Assembly (NCBI GenBank): GCA_020632575.1
Contig: JACKFH010000037.1
Location: 1 to 37,952 of the forward strand
Direction of reading: 5' to 3'
Length of the DNA: 37,952 nt
From: Candidatus Omnitrophota bacterium
GTDB taxonomy: Bacteria > Hinthialibacterota > Hinthialibacteria > OLB16
The notes under the pieces are model-generated. The model was not told the origin of the DNA and did not search any database. It was given only the letters and a program-made list of their open reading frames with translations. This document shows positions 32,377 through 37,952 of this stretch, piece by piece (position 1 is the stretch's first letter; the number at the start of each line of letters is the position of its first letter). Position numbers and translations under genes: made by a program.

Positions 32377-33303
32377 ATGAGAATCAGTGGGAAAGCAGCG
32401 AGCGTTCTTACGGTGAGCGTGTTGCTATGCGGCGCCGCCATGGCCACAGACTTCAACAAGGACCGCGAGGCGATTCTGGCGATGGCCGGGACTTTCGAGG
32501 TCGACTTTCATTTCGAGGAGACCGTGTCGTTTCTTCCGGACTACGAGGTGAAAGAACCCTATGATGAGGACGCTCTCGAGACAGTGATTGTGATCGAGGA
32601 CAGCGGGGACAAGATTGTGTTGCAGCATCTTCTCTCCACCGGCCGGGGCGGGATCATCAAACACTGGCGCCAGGATTGGGAATACGAGAACACGGTGCTC
32701 TGGGAGTACCAGGGCAAGAACAAGTGGACCAAAAAAACCCTCTCTCCCGAAGAGGCGAAGGGGACTTGGACACAGCGGGTCTATCAAGTCGACGACAGCC
32801 CTCGGTATGAGGCGCGGGGCGAGTGGGAGCACATCGGCGACCTCAGCCAGTGGACCTCGGCGCGCACGAACCGTCCCCTCCCTCGCCGCGACTACACCAA
32901 GAGAGACGATTACGATTTTCTCGAGGTGGTTAACCGTCAGGCGATCACCCCCGATGGGTGGGTTCATGAACAGGACAACACCAAGATCGCGATTGTCGAG
33001 GAGTATCTCAAACCGCTCTGCCGCGAGTTCGGTTTAAACCAATACAAGAAGGTTGAGGATGAGAAGGGCGACGAAGCCCGCGCTTGGTGGGAGGAGCACA
33101 AGCCATTCTGGAAAGAGGTCCGCGAGACCTGGGCCGCGGTGTTCCAATCGCGCGACGAAATTGTGATCGCCAAGGAGATCGAGGGCGACAGCCTGATGGA
33201 CGCGATCCGTGACCTGGGCCGTGATGACGAAGCCAACACGCAAACCGCCGAGGCCCGACCGAAGATCGAAAAGGCGATCACCGGGTTCATTCAGGGTGGT
33301 TGA
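32377..33303 (+). CDS. DUF6607 family exported protein
   Basis: A 308-residue exported protein (signal peptide MRISGKAASVLTVSVLLCGAAMA) of the DUF6607 family. Recognised blocks: EAILAMAGTFEVDFHFEETVSF, LLSTGRGGIIKHWRQDWEYEN, WTQRVYQVDDSPRYEARGEW, and NRPLPRRDYTKRDDYDFLEVVNRQAITPDGWVHEQDN. The family appears in proteobacteria and planctomycete-like bacteria and has no known activity. It is built like a beta-barrel lipocalin-style domain with a helical C-terminal half; this is my impression only. AAGAGGTG precedes the ATG. Probably the last gene of the run beginning at 29060. Confidence 0.82.
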   Translation: MRISGKAASVLTVSVLLCGAAMATDFNKDREAILAMAGTFEVDFHFEETVSFLPDYEVKEPYDEDALETVIVIEDSGDKIVLQHLLSTGRGGIIKHWRQDWEYENTVLWEYQGKNKWTKKTLSPEEAKGTWTQRVYQVDDSPRYEARGEWEHIGDLSQWTSARTNRPLPRRDYTKRDDYDFLEVVNRQAITPDGWVHEQDNTKIAIVEEYLKPLCREFGLNQYKKVEDEKGDEARAWWEEHKPFWKEVRETWAAVFQSRDEIVIAKEIEGDSLMDAIRDLGRDDEANTQTAEARPKIEKAITGFIQGG

Positions 33304-33314
33304 AATTCAAACGC

Positions 33315-33381
33315 GGCGCCGTCCTCCAGACGGCCACGCGGAAGGCCCGCCCCCTCTCGCGTTCCTCTGGAAGACGGCGTC
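33315..33381. repeat. Inverted repeat pair with internal palindrome (family 3)
   Basis: GGCGCCGTCCTCCAGA (33315-33330) is nearly complementary to TCTGGAAGACGGCGTC (33366-33381); the left copy also contains GCCGTC-ctcca-GACGGC (33318-33334). It starts 12 bp after the DUF6607 stop and may act as a terminator. The remaining interval to 33480 shows no gene. Confidence 0.5.
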
Positions 33382-33480
33382 ATTGAAAACACACAAATCC
33401 CGCGCCGCGTCTGGGGGTTGACGCGGGGGCCGTGCTTATCGGCGTTTTTGTCCTGGAGATTCCTTTCCTGTGGGGATAAA

Positions 33481-33717
33481 CTGAAAACGAGGATAGATCT
33501 AACCATAAAACAAGCGACTCAAGCCATTTACGAAAATGGGGTTTTCCGCCCTCTCGGGAAGGTCGATCTCGCCGAGAATTCTCGGGTAGATTTGTCTTTC
33601 CAACAGACCGAGGAGAACGATGGGCCCAAAAGGAAGTTGCCGCTTGAACTTCAAGAATTGATCGGGTCCATCTCCCCGGAGGATTGCGACATCATGGAAA
33701 AGGCGATCGAAGAGTAA
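33481..33717 (+). pseudogene. DUF104-type antitoxin gene truncated by IS66
   Basis: Antitoxin of the DUF104/AF2212-like family, recognised by QAIYENGVFRPLGKVDLAEN near its start. Only ELIGSISPEDCDIMEKAIEE remains of the C-terminus because the IS66 terminal repeat supplies the TAA stop (33715-33717). Joining the flanks across the element restores the ending AIEEAFEQIDLDAWK, which is the expected antitoxin tail, and a 14-bp overlap with the VapC gene at 36254. The start is uncertain: no ATG is in frame; CTG 33481 (after GGGG) or TTG 33448 could serve, and an ATA at 33505 sits where family members begin, so the start codon may also have been lost. Confidence 0.75.
33706..33713. repeat. IS66 target-site duplication, left copy
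   Basis: ATCGAAGA directly before the left terminal repeat; identical to 36223-36230 directly after the right one. Eight bp is the standard duplication length for the IS66 family. Confidence 0.93.
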
Positions 33718-33799
33718 CCGTCCGGCCAACCCCACCTATTGAAATGATGAATTGACGACGAAGATCCAGAAGGGGAAAGAAGGGTTTTGAGATCGTGAA

Positions 33800-35374
33800 T
33801 TAATCCTCGGAGGCGGCGCGGTCCGCCTTCCAGTTGTGGGGGAGCAATTCGTGAATTTGGTTGATGGGATGCGAGGGGAGACGTTCGAGGACATCCCTGA
33901 AATAAGCGAACGGGTCGATCTCGTGGAGTTTGCAGGTGGCGACCAGGCTGTAGATAATCGCCGCGCGCGCTCCGCCGGAATCGCTTCCGGCGAATTTCCA
34001 ATTGAGGCGACCGACTACCACATGGCGCATGGCGCGCTCGGCGAAATTGTTGTCCGGGTGGAGAAGGCCGTCCTGGGTGTAAACCACGAGCGATTCCCAC
34101 TGGTTCAGGGCATAGCCGATGGCCTCGCCCATGGGACTCTTGGGAAGCACCCGACCGGACTGATCCTCAAGCCACGATTTAAACTTATCGAGGATGGGAA
34201 GCGCCAAGGATTGTCGCGCCGCCGCGCGCGTGTTGGCGTCCACCTTCCGCCATTCTTTTTCGATGCGGTACAGTTCCTTGATAAACGCCAACGCCGTATG
34301 CGAACGAAGGGGGTCGGAATCCTCCGCCTCGACGAATTTTCGACGCGCGTGCGCCCAACAACCCGCCAGGGTCGCCTTCTTTTTCCCGATCAGATCGTTG
34401 TATCCCGCGTAGGCGTCCGCCTGAAGATATCCCCGATACCCTTTCAAAAAGGCTTTCGGCCCGTCGCGGGTTCGGTTCGGGGTGTAATCGTAGACGATGT
34501 GAGTTTCGTTGCCGTAGACCCACAATCGACCCTGCTTCGTGGTCTTGCGATCTTTCTCCAACACCGGGACCACCGTGTCGTCGGAATGAATCTTCCTCGA
34601 CCCGAGCAGTTCCTTGATTTGCGCGGCGACCAGGGGTTCGAGCAGAGGAGCGATTTTCCCGACCCAATCGCACAAGGTCGCGCGAGAAACATCGATGCCG
34701 TTTCTCGCGTAGATTCCGACCTGGCGATTCAGTGGCAGGTGGTCGGCGTATTTGCTGGTGATCACCTGCGCCAAAAATCCAGGTCCCGGAATCCCTTTGT
34801 CGATGGGTTGCGGCGGAAGATCGCTGGTCACCACCCCTTCCCGGCACTGCTTGCAGGCGTATTTGAATCGGACCAGTTCCCTCACATGAAACGAGGCGGG
34901 GACGTATTCCAATTGTTTCGTGATCTCTTCGCCGATCTTCTCCAGGCGCCCCGCACAGTTGGGACATTCGCACTGGTTTTCCGGCAGCGGAAATTCCTCG
35001 CGTTTTCGGGGGAGATGCTCTGGAAACGGTTTGCGGCCATGGCCTTTCTTATTTGCTTTCTTCTCGCCGGGGGCCTCGGCCGCTTCCCGCTCGTCGGCCT
35101 CCTCGTCCGTTTCGACTTCCTCCTCCAAATCGCCAGCCAGATTCCGCAACTGTTCGAAGAGGAGTTTTTGCTCCTCCAACGCCTCGAACCGCTCCGACTT
35201 GGAGCCGAACTGGTAACGCTGAAGCTGTTTGAGTTGATGGCGCAACTTTTCGATATCGGACTGTTGGCTCTGGAGTGTGGCGATCAGGTCGAGGATCAAT
35301 TGATGAAGCAGGGCGGGATCGTCGGGGAGATGATCGAGATCAAGAGACCGCGCCTCGCCATCGGTCATTTTCAT
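33800..35374 (-). CDS. tnpC: IS66 transposase TnpC
   Basis: A 524-residue DDE transposase of IS66. An N-terminal leucine-zipper-like helix (LLHQLILDLIATLQSQQSDIEKLRHQLKQLQRYQFGSKSERF) is followed by a zinc-finger-like CECPNC...CKQC region and the catalytic domain. Acidic residues expected at HSDDTVVPV and QADAYAGYNDL are visible, as are CWAHARRKF and the C-terminal NNFAERAMRHVVVGRLNWKFAGS with the final acidic residue. The C-terminal IS66 tail (AYFRDVLERLPSHPI) is present. I choose the ATG at 35374 since GGGGAG lies 9 nt before it; ATG 35401 or GTG 35431 would add up to 19 residues. Confidence 0.95.
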   Translation of the reverse strand: MKMTDGEARSLDLDHLPDDPALLHQLILDLIATLQSQQSDIEKLRHQLKQLQRYQFGSKSERFEALEEQKLLFEQLRNLAGDLEEEVETDEEADEREAAEAPGEKKANKKGHGRKPFPEHLPRKREEFPLPENQCECPNCAGRLEKIGEEITKQLEYVPASFHVRELVRFKYACKQCREGVVTSDLPPQPIDKGIPGPGFLAQVITSKYADHLPLNRQVGIYARNGIDVSRATLCDWVGKIAPLLEPLVAAQIKELLGSRKIHSDDTVVPVLEKDRKTTKQGRLWVYGNETHIVYDYTPNRTRDGPKAFLKGYRGYLQADAYAGYNDLIGKKKATLAGCWAHARRKFVEAEDSDPLRSHTALAFIKELYRIEKEWRKVDANTRAAARQSLALPILDKFKSWLEDQSGRVLPKSPMGEAIGYALNQWESLVVYTQDGLLHPDNNFAERAMRHVVVGRLNWKFAGSDSGGARAAIIYSLVATCKLHEIDPFAYFRDVLERLPSHPINQIHELLPHNWKADRAASED

Positions 35375-35461
35375 CGTGGTCGTCTCCCCCGAAACGGTCA
35401 TGATGAGGAAGCCTATCAGGAGATGACCCACCTGTCAATACCTTGTGTAATATACAGATAA

Positions 35462-35821
35462 TTACCAACTCTTTCCCTTCTCTCGCCGGTATCGTTTCGC
35501 CCGCCTCGCCCCCGAAAGGTCGAAACCCTCCAGCAGCAAAGCCAATTCCGCCGCCTCAACCTCCAGGCTCTTTTCGCCCCTCTCGGGAAAGCGAAACGTC
35601 CCCTTCTCCAAACGTTTGTACCAAAGGCAATACCCGTCGCGATCCCAGTAAAGAATCTTCACCCGATCCCCCCGTTTGTTGCGGAACACGAAGAGGTGCC
35701 CCGAGAACGGGTCCTTTTCGAGGATTTGCTCCGTCATCGCCGCGAGTCCGTCGAAACTCCTGCGCATGTCGGCGGGAACCGTCGAGACGAAGACGCGAAC
35801 GCTGGGAGGAAAGTTGAGCAT
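35462..35821 (-). CDS. tnpB: IS66 accessory protein TnpB
   Basis: About 119 residues, the IS66 Orf2 protein required for transposition. The family signature is complete: VRVFVSTVPADMRRSFDGLAAM, DPFSGHLFVFRNKRGDRVKILYWDRDGYCLWYKRLEKGTFRFP. Its ATG overlaps the tnpA stop (TGATG); a GTG one codon upstream is also possible. It is unrelated to the TnpB nucleases of IS200/IS605. Confidence 0.96.
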   Translation of the reverse strand: MLNFPPSVRVFVSTVPADMRRSFDGLAAMTEQILEKDPFSGHLFVFRNKRGDRVKILYWDRDGYCLWYKRLEKGTFRFPERGEKSLEVEAAELALLLEGFDLSGARRAKRYRREKGKSW

Positions 35822-36147
35822 CACTCGCCACGGAGCAAGCCGATCAGGCGGGCCAGAGACTCGCTTTCGAAATCGGACGGAACTCGTATCCGAACTCCAT
35901 CCTCCAAGCGGACCTCATAATGGGAGGGGCAACGCGACCTCCCCGGTGGTTTGACCTCCACGGGGATAAAGGGCGACGGCGATTCGTCCTCACAAATCTC
36001 CTCCCGCAACTGGCGCCGCCAATAACAAAAGGTCGAAAACCGAATCTTCCGTTCCTCGCAAAACCCCCGCTGGGACAATCCACTCGATGACCACTCCTCG
36101 AAAATCGCCCGCCAGCGCTCTCGCTTCTTGGTTTTCTGATTTGACAT
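35821..36147 (-). CDS. tnpA: IS66 accessory protein TnpA
   Basis: A 108-residue IS66 Orf1 protein with an N-terminal helix-turn-helix (RWRAIFEEWSSSGLSQRGFCEERKIRFSTFCYWRRQLRE) that probably binds the element ends. The C-terminal EVRLEDGVRIRVPSDFESESLARLIGLL is also typical. The ATG at 36147 follows GGTGG; the reading frame opens further upstream, toward the terminal repeat. It overlaps tnpB at the stop. Confidence 0.93.
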   Translation of the reverse strand: MSNQKTKKRERWRAIFEEWSSSGLSQRGFCEERKIRFSTFCYWRRQLREEICEDESPSPFIPVEVKPPGRSRCPSHYEVRLEDGVRIRVPSDFESESLARLIGLLRGE

Positions 36148-36197
36148 GGATGGTCCACCTCCGCGCCGAATCATGGCAGAGGCGACCCGTGGATTTG

Positions 36198-36222
36198 GAG
36201 ATGGGGTTTACCGGACGCTTAC
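36198..36222. repeat. IS66 right terminal inverted repeat
   Basis: Ends ...CCGGACGCTTAC; complementary to the left end at 33714-33738. The right copy of the 8-bp duplication (36223-36230) follows at once. Confidence 0.9.
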
Positions 36223-36253
36223 ATCGAAGAGGCATTCGAACAAATCGATTTAG

Positions 36254-36646
36254 ATGCCTGGAAATAGAATCCTTCTCGATACAAACGCGGCGATCGCCTT
36301 CTTCCGCCCCGTCCCCACCATCACAGAAATCCTCGCGCGGTGCGAATCGCTTCTGTTACCCGTTGTCGTTTTGGGAGAACTTAAATTCGGTGTTGCTAAA
36401 TCCACCCAAAAGGACAAAAACAGGAATAGACTGGATCGGTTTATCTCGCGGTGTGAAATCATCCCTGTCAGGGAAGAAACCACCAATTTCTATGCCGTAT
36501 TTCAAAATGATCTTCGCTCGAAAGGAAGACCCATCCCCGACAACGACCTCTGGATCGTCGCGCTCGCCCTCGAACACCAAGTTCCTATCCTGACCCAAGA
36601 TCGCCACTTCGATGAAGTCGAGGGACTTGAGAGATTGGGTGGTTAA
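36254..36646 (+). CDS. vapC: VapC-type PIN toxin cut off from its antitoxin
   Basis: A 130-residue PIN-domain ribonuclease with a complete site: D9 (ILLDTNAAIAFF), E42 (VVLGELKFGV), D96/D98 (PIPDNDLWIVALAL) and D116 (LTQDRHFDEV). The relic of the antitoxin reading frame still overlaps its start by 14 bp (stop TAG 36265-36267). Since IS66 inserted upstream, the native promoter and translational coupling are lost and no ribosome site is visible before the ATG. The toxin is therefore probably silent unless the element provides an outward promoter. Coding capacity is intact. Confidence 0.9.
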   Translation: MPGNRILLDTNAAIAFFRPVPTITEILARCESLLLPVVVLGELKFGVAKSTQKDKNRNRLDRFISRCEIIPVREETTNFYAVFQNDLRSKGRPIPDNDLWIVALALEHQVPILTQDRHFDEVEGLERLGG

Positions 36647-36716
36647 TTTGCAATTATCTTTGTTTGAACTGAAGGTCATCAGTCTGTTGAAAACCTTGGT
36701 GAGCGCTCACGATTCG

Positions 36717-36793
36717 TAACCAGGCAACTCATTTGCCGGTTTTCAGCCCTCCCACGGCTTGGTCGGCATCCCGGCAAGTGAGTTGTCGGACGA
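36717..36793. repeat. Two inverted family 2 palindromes
   Basis: CCAGGCAA-CTCAT-TTGCCGG (36720-36739) and, in opposite orientation, CCCGGCAAGTGAGTTGTCGG (36770-36789) match the palindrome at 26033-26053. About 30 bp lie between them. The interval 36647-36919 has no gene: it holds these repeats and the terminator of the PEP-CTERM gene. Confidence 0.6.
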
Positions 36794-36833
36794 AAACGGA
36801 TCCCTCACGGTTTATTTCCACGAGCTGCTAGTC

Positions 36834-36867
36834 AAAAAAATGGGGCTGGAGGTTTCATCTCCAGCCC
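36834..36867 (-). terminator. Rho-independent terminator of the PEP-CTERM gene
   Basis: On the minus strand GGGCTGGAG / CTCCAGCCC (36859-36867 and 36843-36851) with a 7-nt loop is followed by CA and seven T (36840-36834). Perfect 9-bp stem plus T-tract, ~50 bp after the stop at 36920. Confidence 0.88.
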
Positions 36868-36919
36868 TAGGTTCGTTGAGATTGCTGCTAGATCGCTTTT
36901 GCGATTGTTGTTTCTTGTT

Positions 36920-37816
36920 TTAGATCAAACGTTTTTTCCTTCCGGCCAAAGCCGCGACGCCCGCTCCTATGAGAGCGATGGTGGTCGGCTCGGGAATGTC
37001 CGTTACCTCGGTCTTCACGTTGTCGATGTAGAACCCTCCGCCACTAACACTTGCAATACCCACTGGGTCGGAAACACGATAGAGCAGTGACTGGACGGGT
37101 ACACCAAGTGGATGTTGTGTGGCTTGGTAGTCGTTGTAATACTCCTCCCAACTTGTGCTCGTGTGGATTAGCGACCCGTTTAGGTAGTAATTCACGACAT
37201 CATTCCCCGCCCCGTCATAGAATAGCACCTCAACGGCGATGTTGATCCAATCAGCGTAGCTAAGACCACTTGCGATCGTTACGGGCCCCGCGAAGGCACC
37301 AGCGCCGTAATCATAGGTCGTGACATCGATACCGCTACCATTATCCTCAAGGTCGAAGAAACTCTGTCGCCCGCCTGAACCGTTGTCCGCACTAACAGTA
37401 ACGCTGAGGCCATTTTGTGCAATTCCGGTTGCTGATTTGAAATCGAAGCAAGCGAAGAAACGTCGAAAAGTCGCACCGGTCGAACTCTCACCCGCGAAAG
37501 CGTCGGGATTCCCATTAACGGGATCCGTTGTCGGGTCAGCCACGACCCCGCCGTCCCGAGGCGAAAATGGCATGTCTCCGAAGCTTCCTGACGTTATCGC
37601 GTTGGAAATTCGCCATACGGTGTTACCCGATAAATCAACAACTTCCTCGTCCCAGTTGCCAGATGCTCCCCAACCCCCCTGGCCATCTACACTTACCCCA
37701 GTGGTAAATCCTTCAAAATCTGTAAATGAGGCATGTGACGCCTTGCCAACAAGCAATATGCACAAGCCTATGAAAAGACATAAAGTTCCGCTCCGAAAGT
37801 TTCTTATTAATCGCAT
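36920..37816 (-). CDS. PEP-CTERM sorting-signal protein
   Basis: A 298-residue exported protein. N-terminal signal peptide (NFRSGTLCLFIGLCILLVGKASHA), then a beta-sandwich-like body opening SFTDFEGFTTGVSVDGQGGW with a LamG-like flow (FRRFFACFDFKSATG, FYIDNVKTEV). The C-terminus is the tripartite PEP-CTERM signal: IPEPTTIALIGAG, hydrophobic VAALA, basic RKKR. Such proteins are cleaved by an exosortase and delivered to the envelope or exopolysaccharide matrix; no exosortase is in the window. The ATG at 37816 follows AAGGAG at 7 nt. Base composition looks less GC-rich than most neighbours. Nothing recognisable lies upstream (37817-37952) except possible promoter sequence. Confidence 0.88.
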   Translation of the reverse strand: MRLIRNFRSGTLCLFIGLCILLVGKASHASFTDFEGFTTGVSVDGQGGWGASGNWDEEVVDLSGNTVWRISNAITSGSFGDMPFSPRDGGVVADPTTDPVNGNPDAFAGESSTGATFRRFFACFDFKSATGIAQNGLSVTVSADNGSGGRQSFFDLEDNGSGIDVTTYDYGAGAFAGPVTIASGLSYADWINIAVEVLFYDGAGNDVVNYYLNGSLIHTSTSWEEYYNDYQATQHPLGVPVQSLLYRVSDPVGIASVSGGGFYIDNVKTEVTDIPEPTTIALIGAGVAALAGRKKRLI

Positions 37817-37952
37817 CAAAATTCTCCTTATTAATGTCTGAGTTGCGAAAACCAACTAGCCAAGCCTATTGTTCAAATTAAGAACATCCGCTTGGTCGAG
37901 GAAACCGGTGAACAATCCCAATTTCTCAAAAAAGTGTGGGCTGGAGCTAAAA

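Larger units (their letters stand above)
33714..36222 (-). mobile_element. Complete IS66-family insertion sequence
   Basis: 2509-bp element with tnpA-tnpB-tnpC on the minus strand. Left end GTAACCGTCCGG..AACCCCA (33714-33738) and right end, read inward on the other strand, GTAAGCGTCCGG..AACCCCA (36198-36222) agree at about 20 of 25 positions and begin with the family's GTAA. Perfect 8-bp direct repeats (ATCGAAGA) flank it. All three genes are intact, so it may still be active. Insertion is within the last codons of a DUF104 antitoxin gene and separates it from its VapC partner. Confidence 0.95.

Noticed and set aside
33836..35461. 541-codon open frame opposite the IS66 transposase gene
   Set aside because: It is the antisense shadow of tnpC, with no ribosome site and no protein-like pattern; tnpC itself has all IS66 motifs.
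36717..36793. CRISPR-like repeats
   Set aside because: Only two inverted palindromic copies with no regular spacing; they match the intergenic palindrome at 26033, not a CRISPR array.

Overview
The window reads as part of a chromosome from an environmental, probably uncultured Gram-negative bacterium of the Planctomycetota / Verrucomicrobiota / Hydrogenedentota / Sumerlaeota type. Supporting features are a DUF1501 twin-arginine protein, a PEP-CTERM sorting signal, dockerin-like calcium loops at the C-termini of secreted proteins, a GspG-like pseudopilin with the NFLEAQVRAK start typical of these phyla, and a TMTC-like membrane protein with TPRs. The phylum cannot be fixed from the sequence alone. 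There is no CRISPR array, tRNA or intact rRNA gene.

Layout. 1-3.8 kb: a palindromic repeat, a Kef-type antiporter (-), a calcium-binding secreted-type protein (+) with a structured leader, a long inverted repeat, and the 3' stub of a lost dockerin gene. 3.8-4.5 kb: a PIN-toxin TA module. 4.5-9.9 kb (-): GT4 glycosyltransferase, ACT-malic enzyme, secreted GH32 fructanase, YggT-like membrane protein. 9.9-18.5 kb (-): a periplasmic protein with a cysteine-less thioredoxin fold, then a compact set read from S33 hydrolase through an enolase-superfamily enzyme, GH3 adenylase, PIG-L deacetylase and M15 peptidase to a GT4. 18.7-21 kb (-): a soluble GAF histidine kinase behind a YjbQ gene. 21.1-25.1 kb (+): DUF1501, a four-repeat DUF5666 protein and a DUF2161 nuclease-fold protein.

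25.1-27 kb is a patchwork. Two degenerate fragments of a 16S rRNA gene (minus-strand sense), both with the same palindrome inside the V6 region, bracket a PIN/antitoxin pair. A MazEF-type module abuts the second fragment. 27.1-33.3 kb (+): a frameshifted TMTC/TPR gene, two secreted proteins sharing a WQYPFN...RDPYP domain, a pseudopilin and a DUF6607 protein. 33.5-36.6 kb: an IS66 element (33714-36222, perfect 8-bp target duplication) inserted into the end of a DUF104-type antitoxin gene, separating it from its VapC toxin. The window ends with a PEP-CTERM protein and its rho-independent terminator.

Most worth following up: the precisely reconstructable IS66 disruption of a TA operon; the 16S-derived repeats around TA genes; and the tightly packed enolase-GH3-PIG-L-M15-GT4 set, which may build or edit an amide-linked, possibly D-configured, compound.
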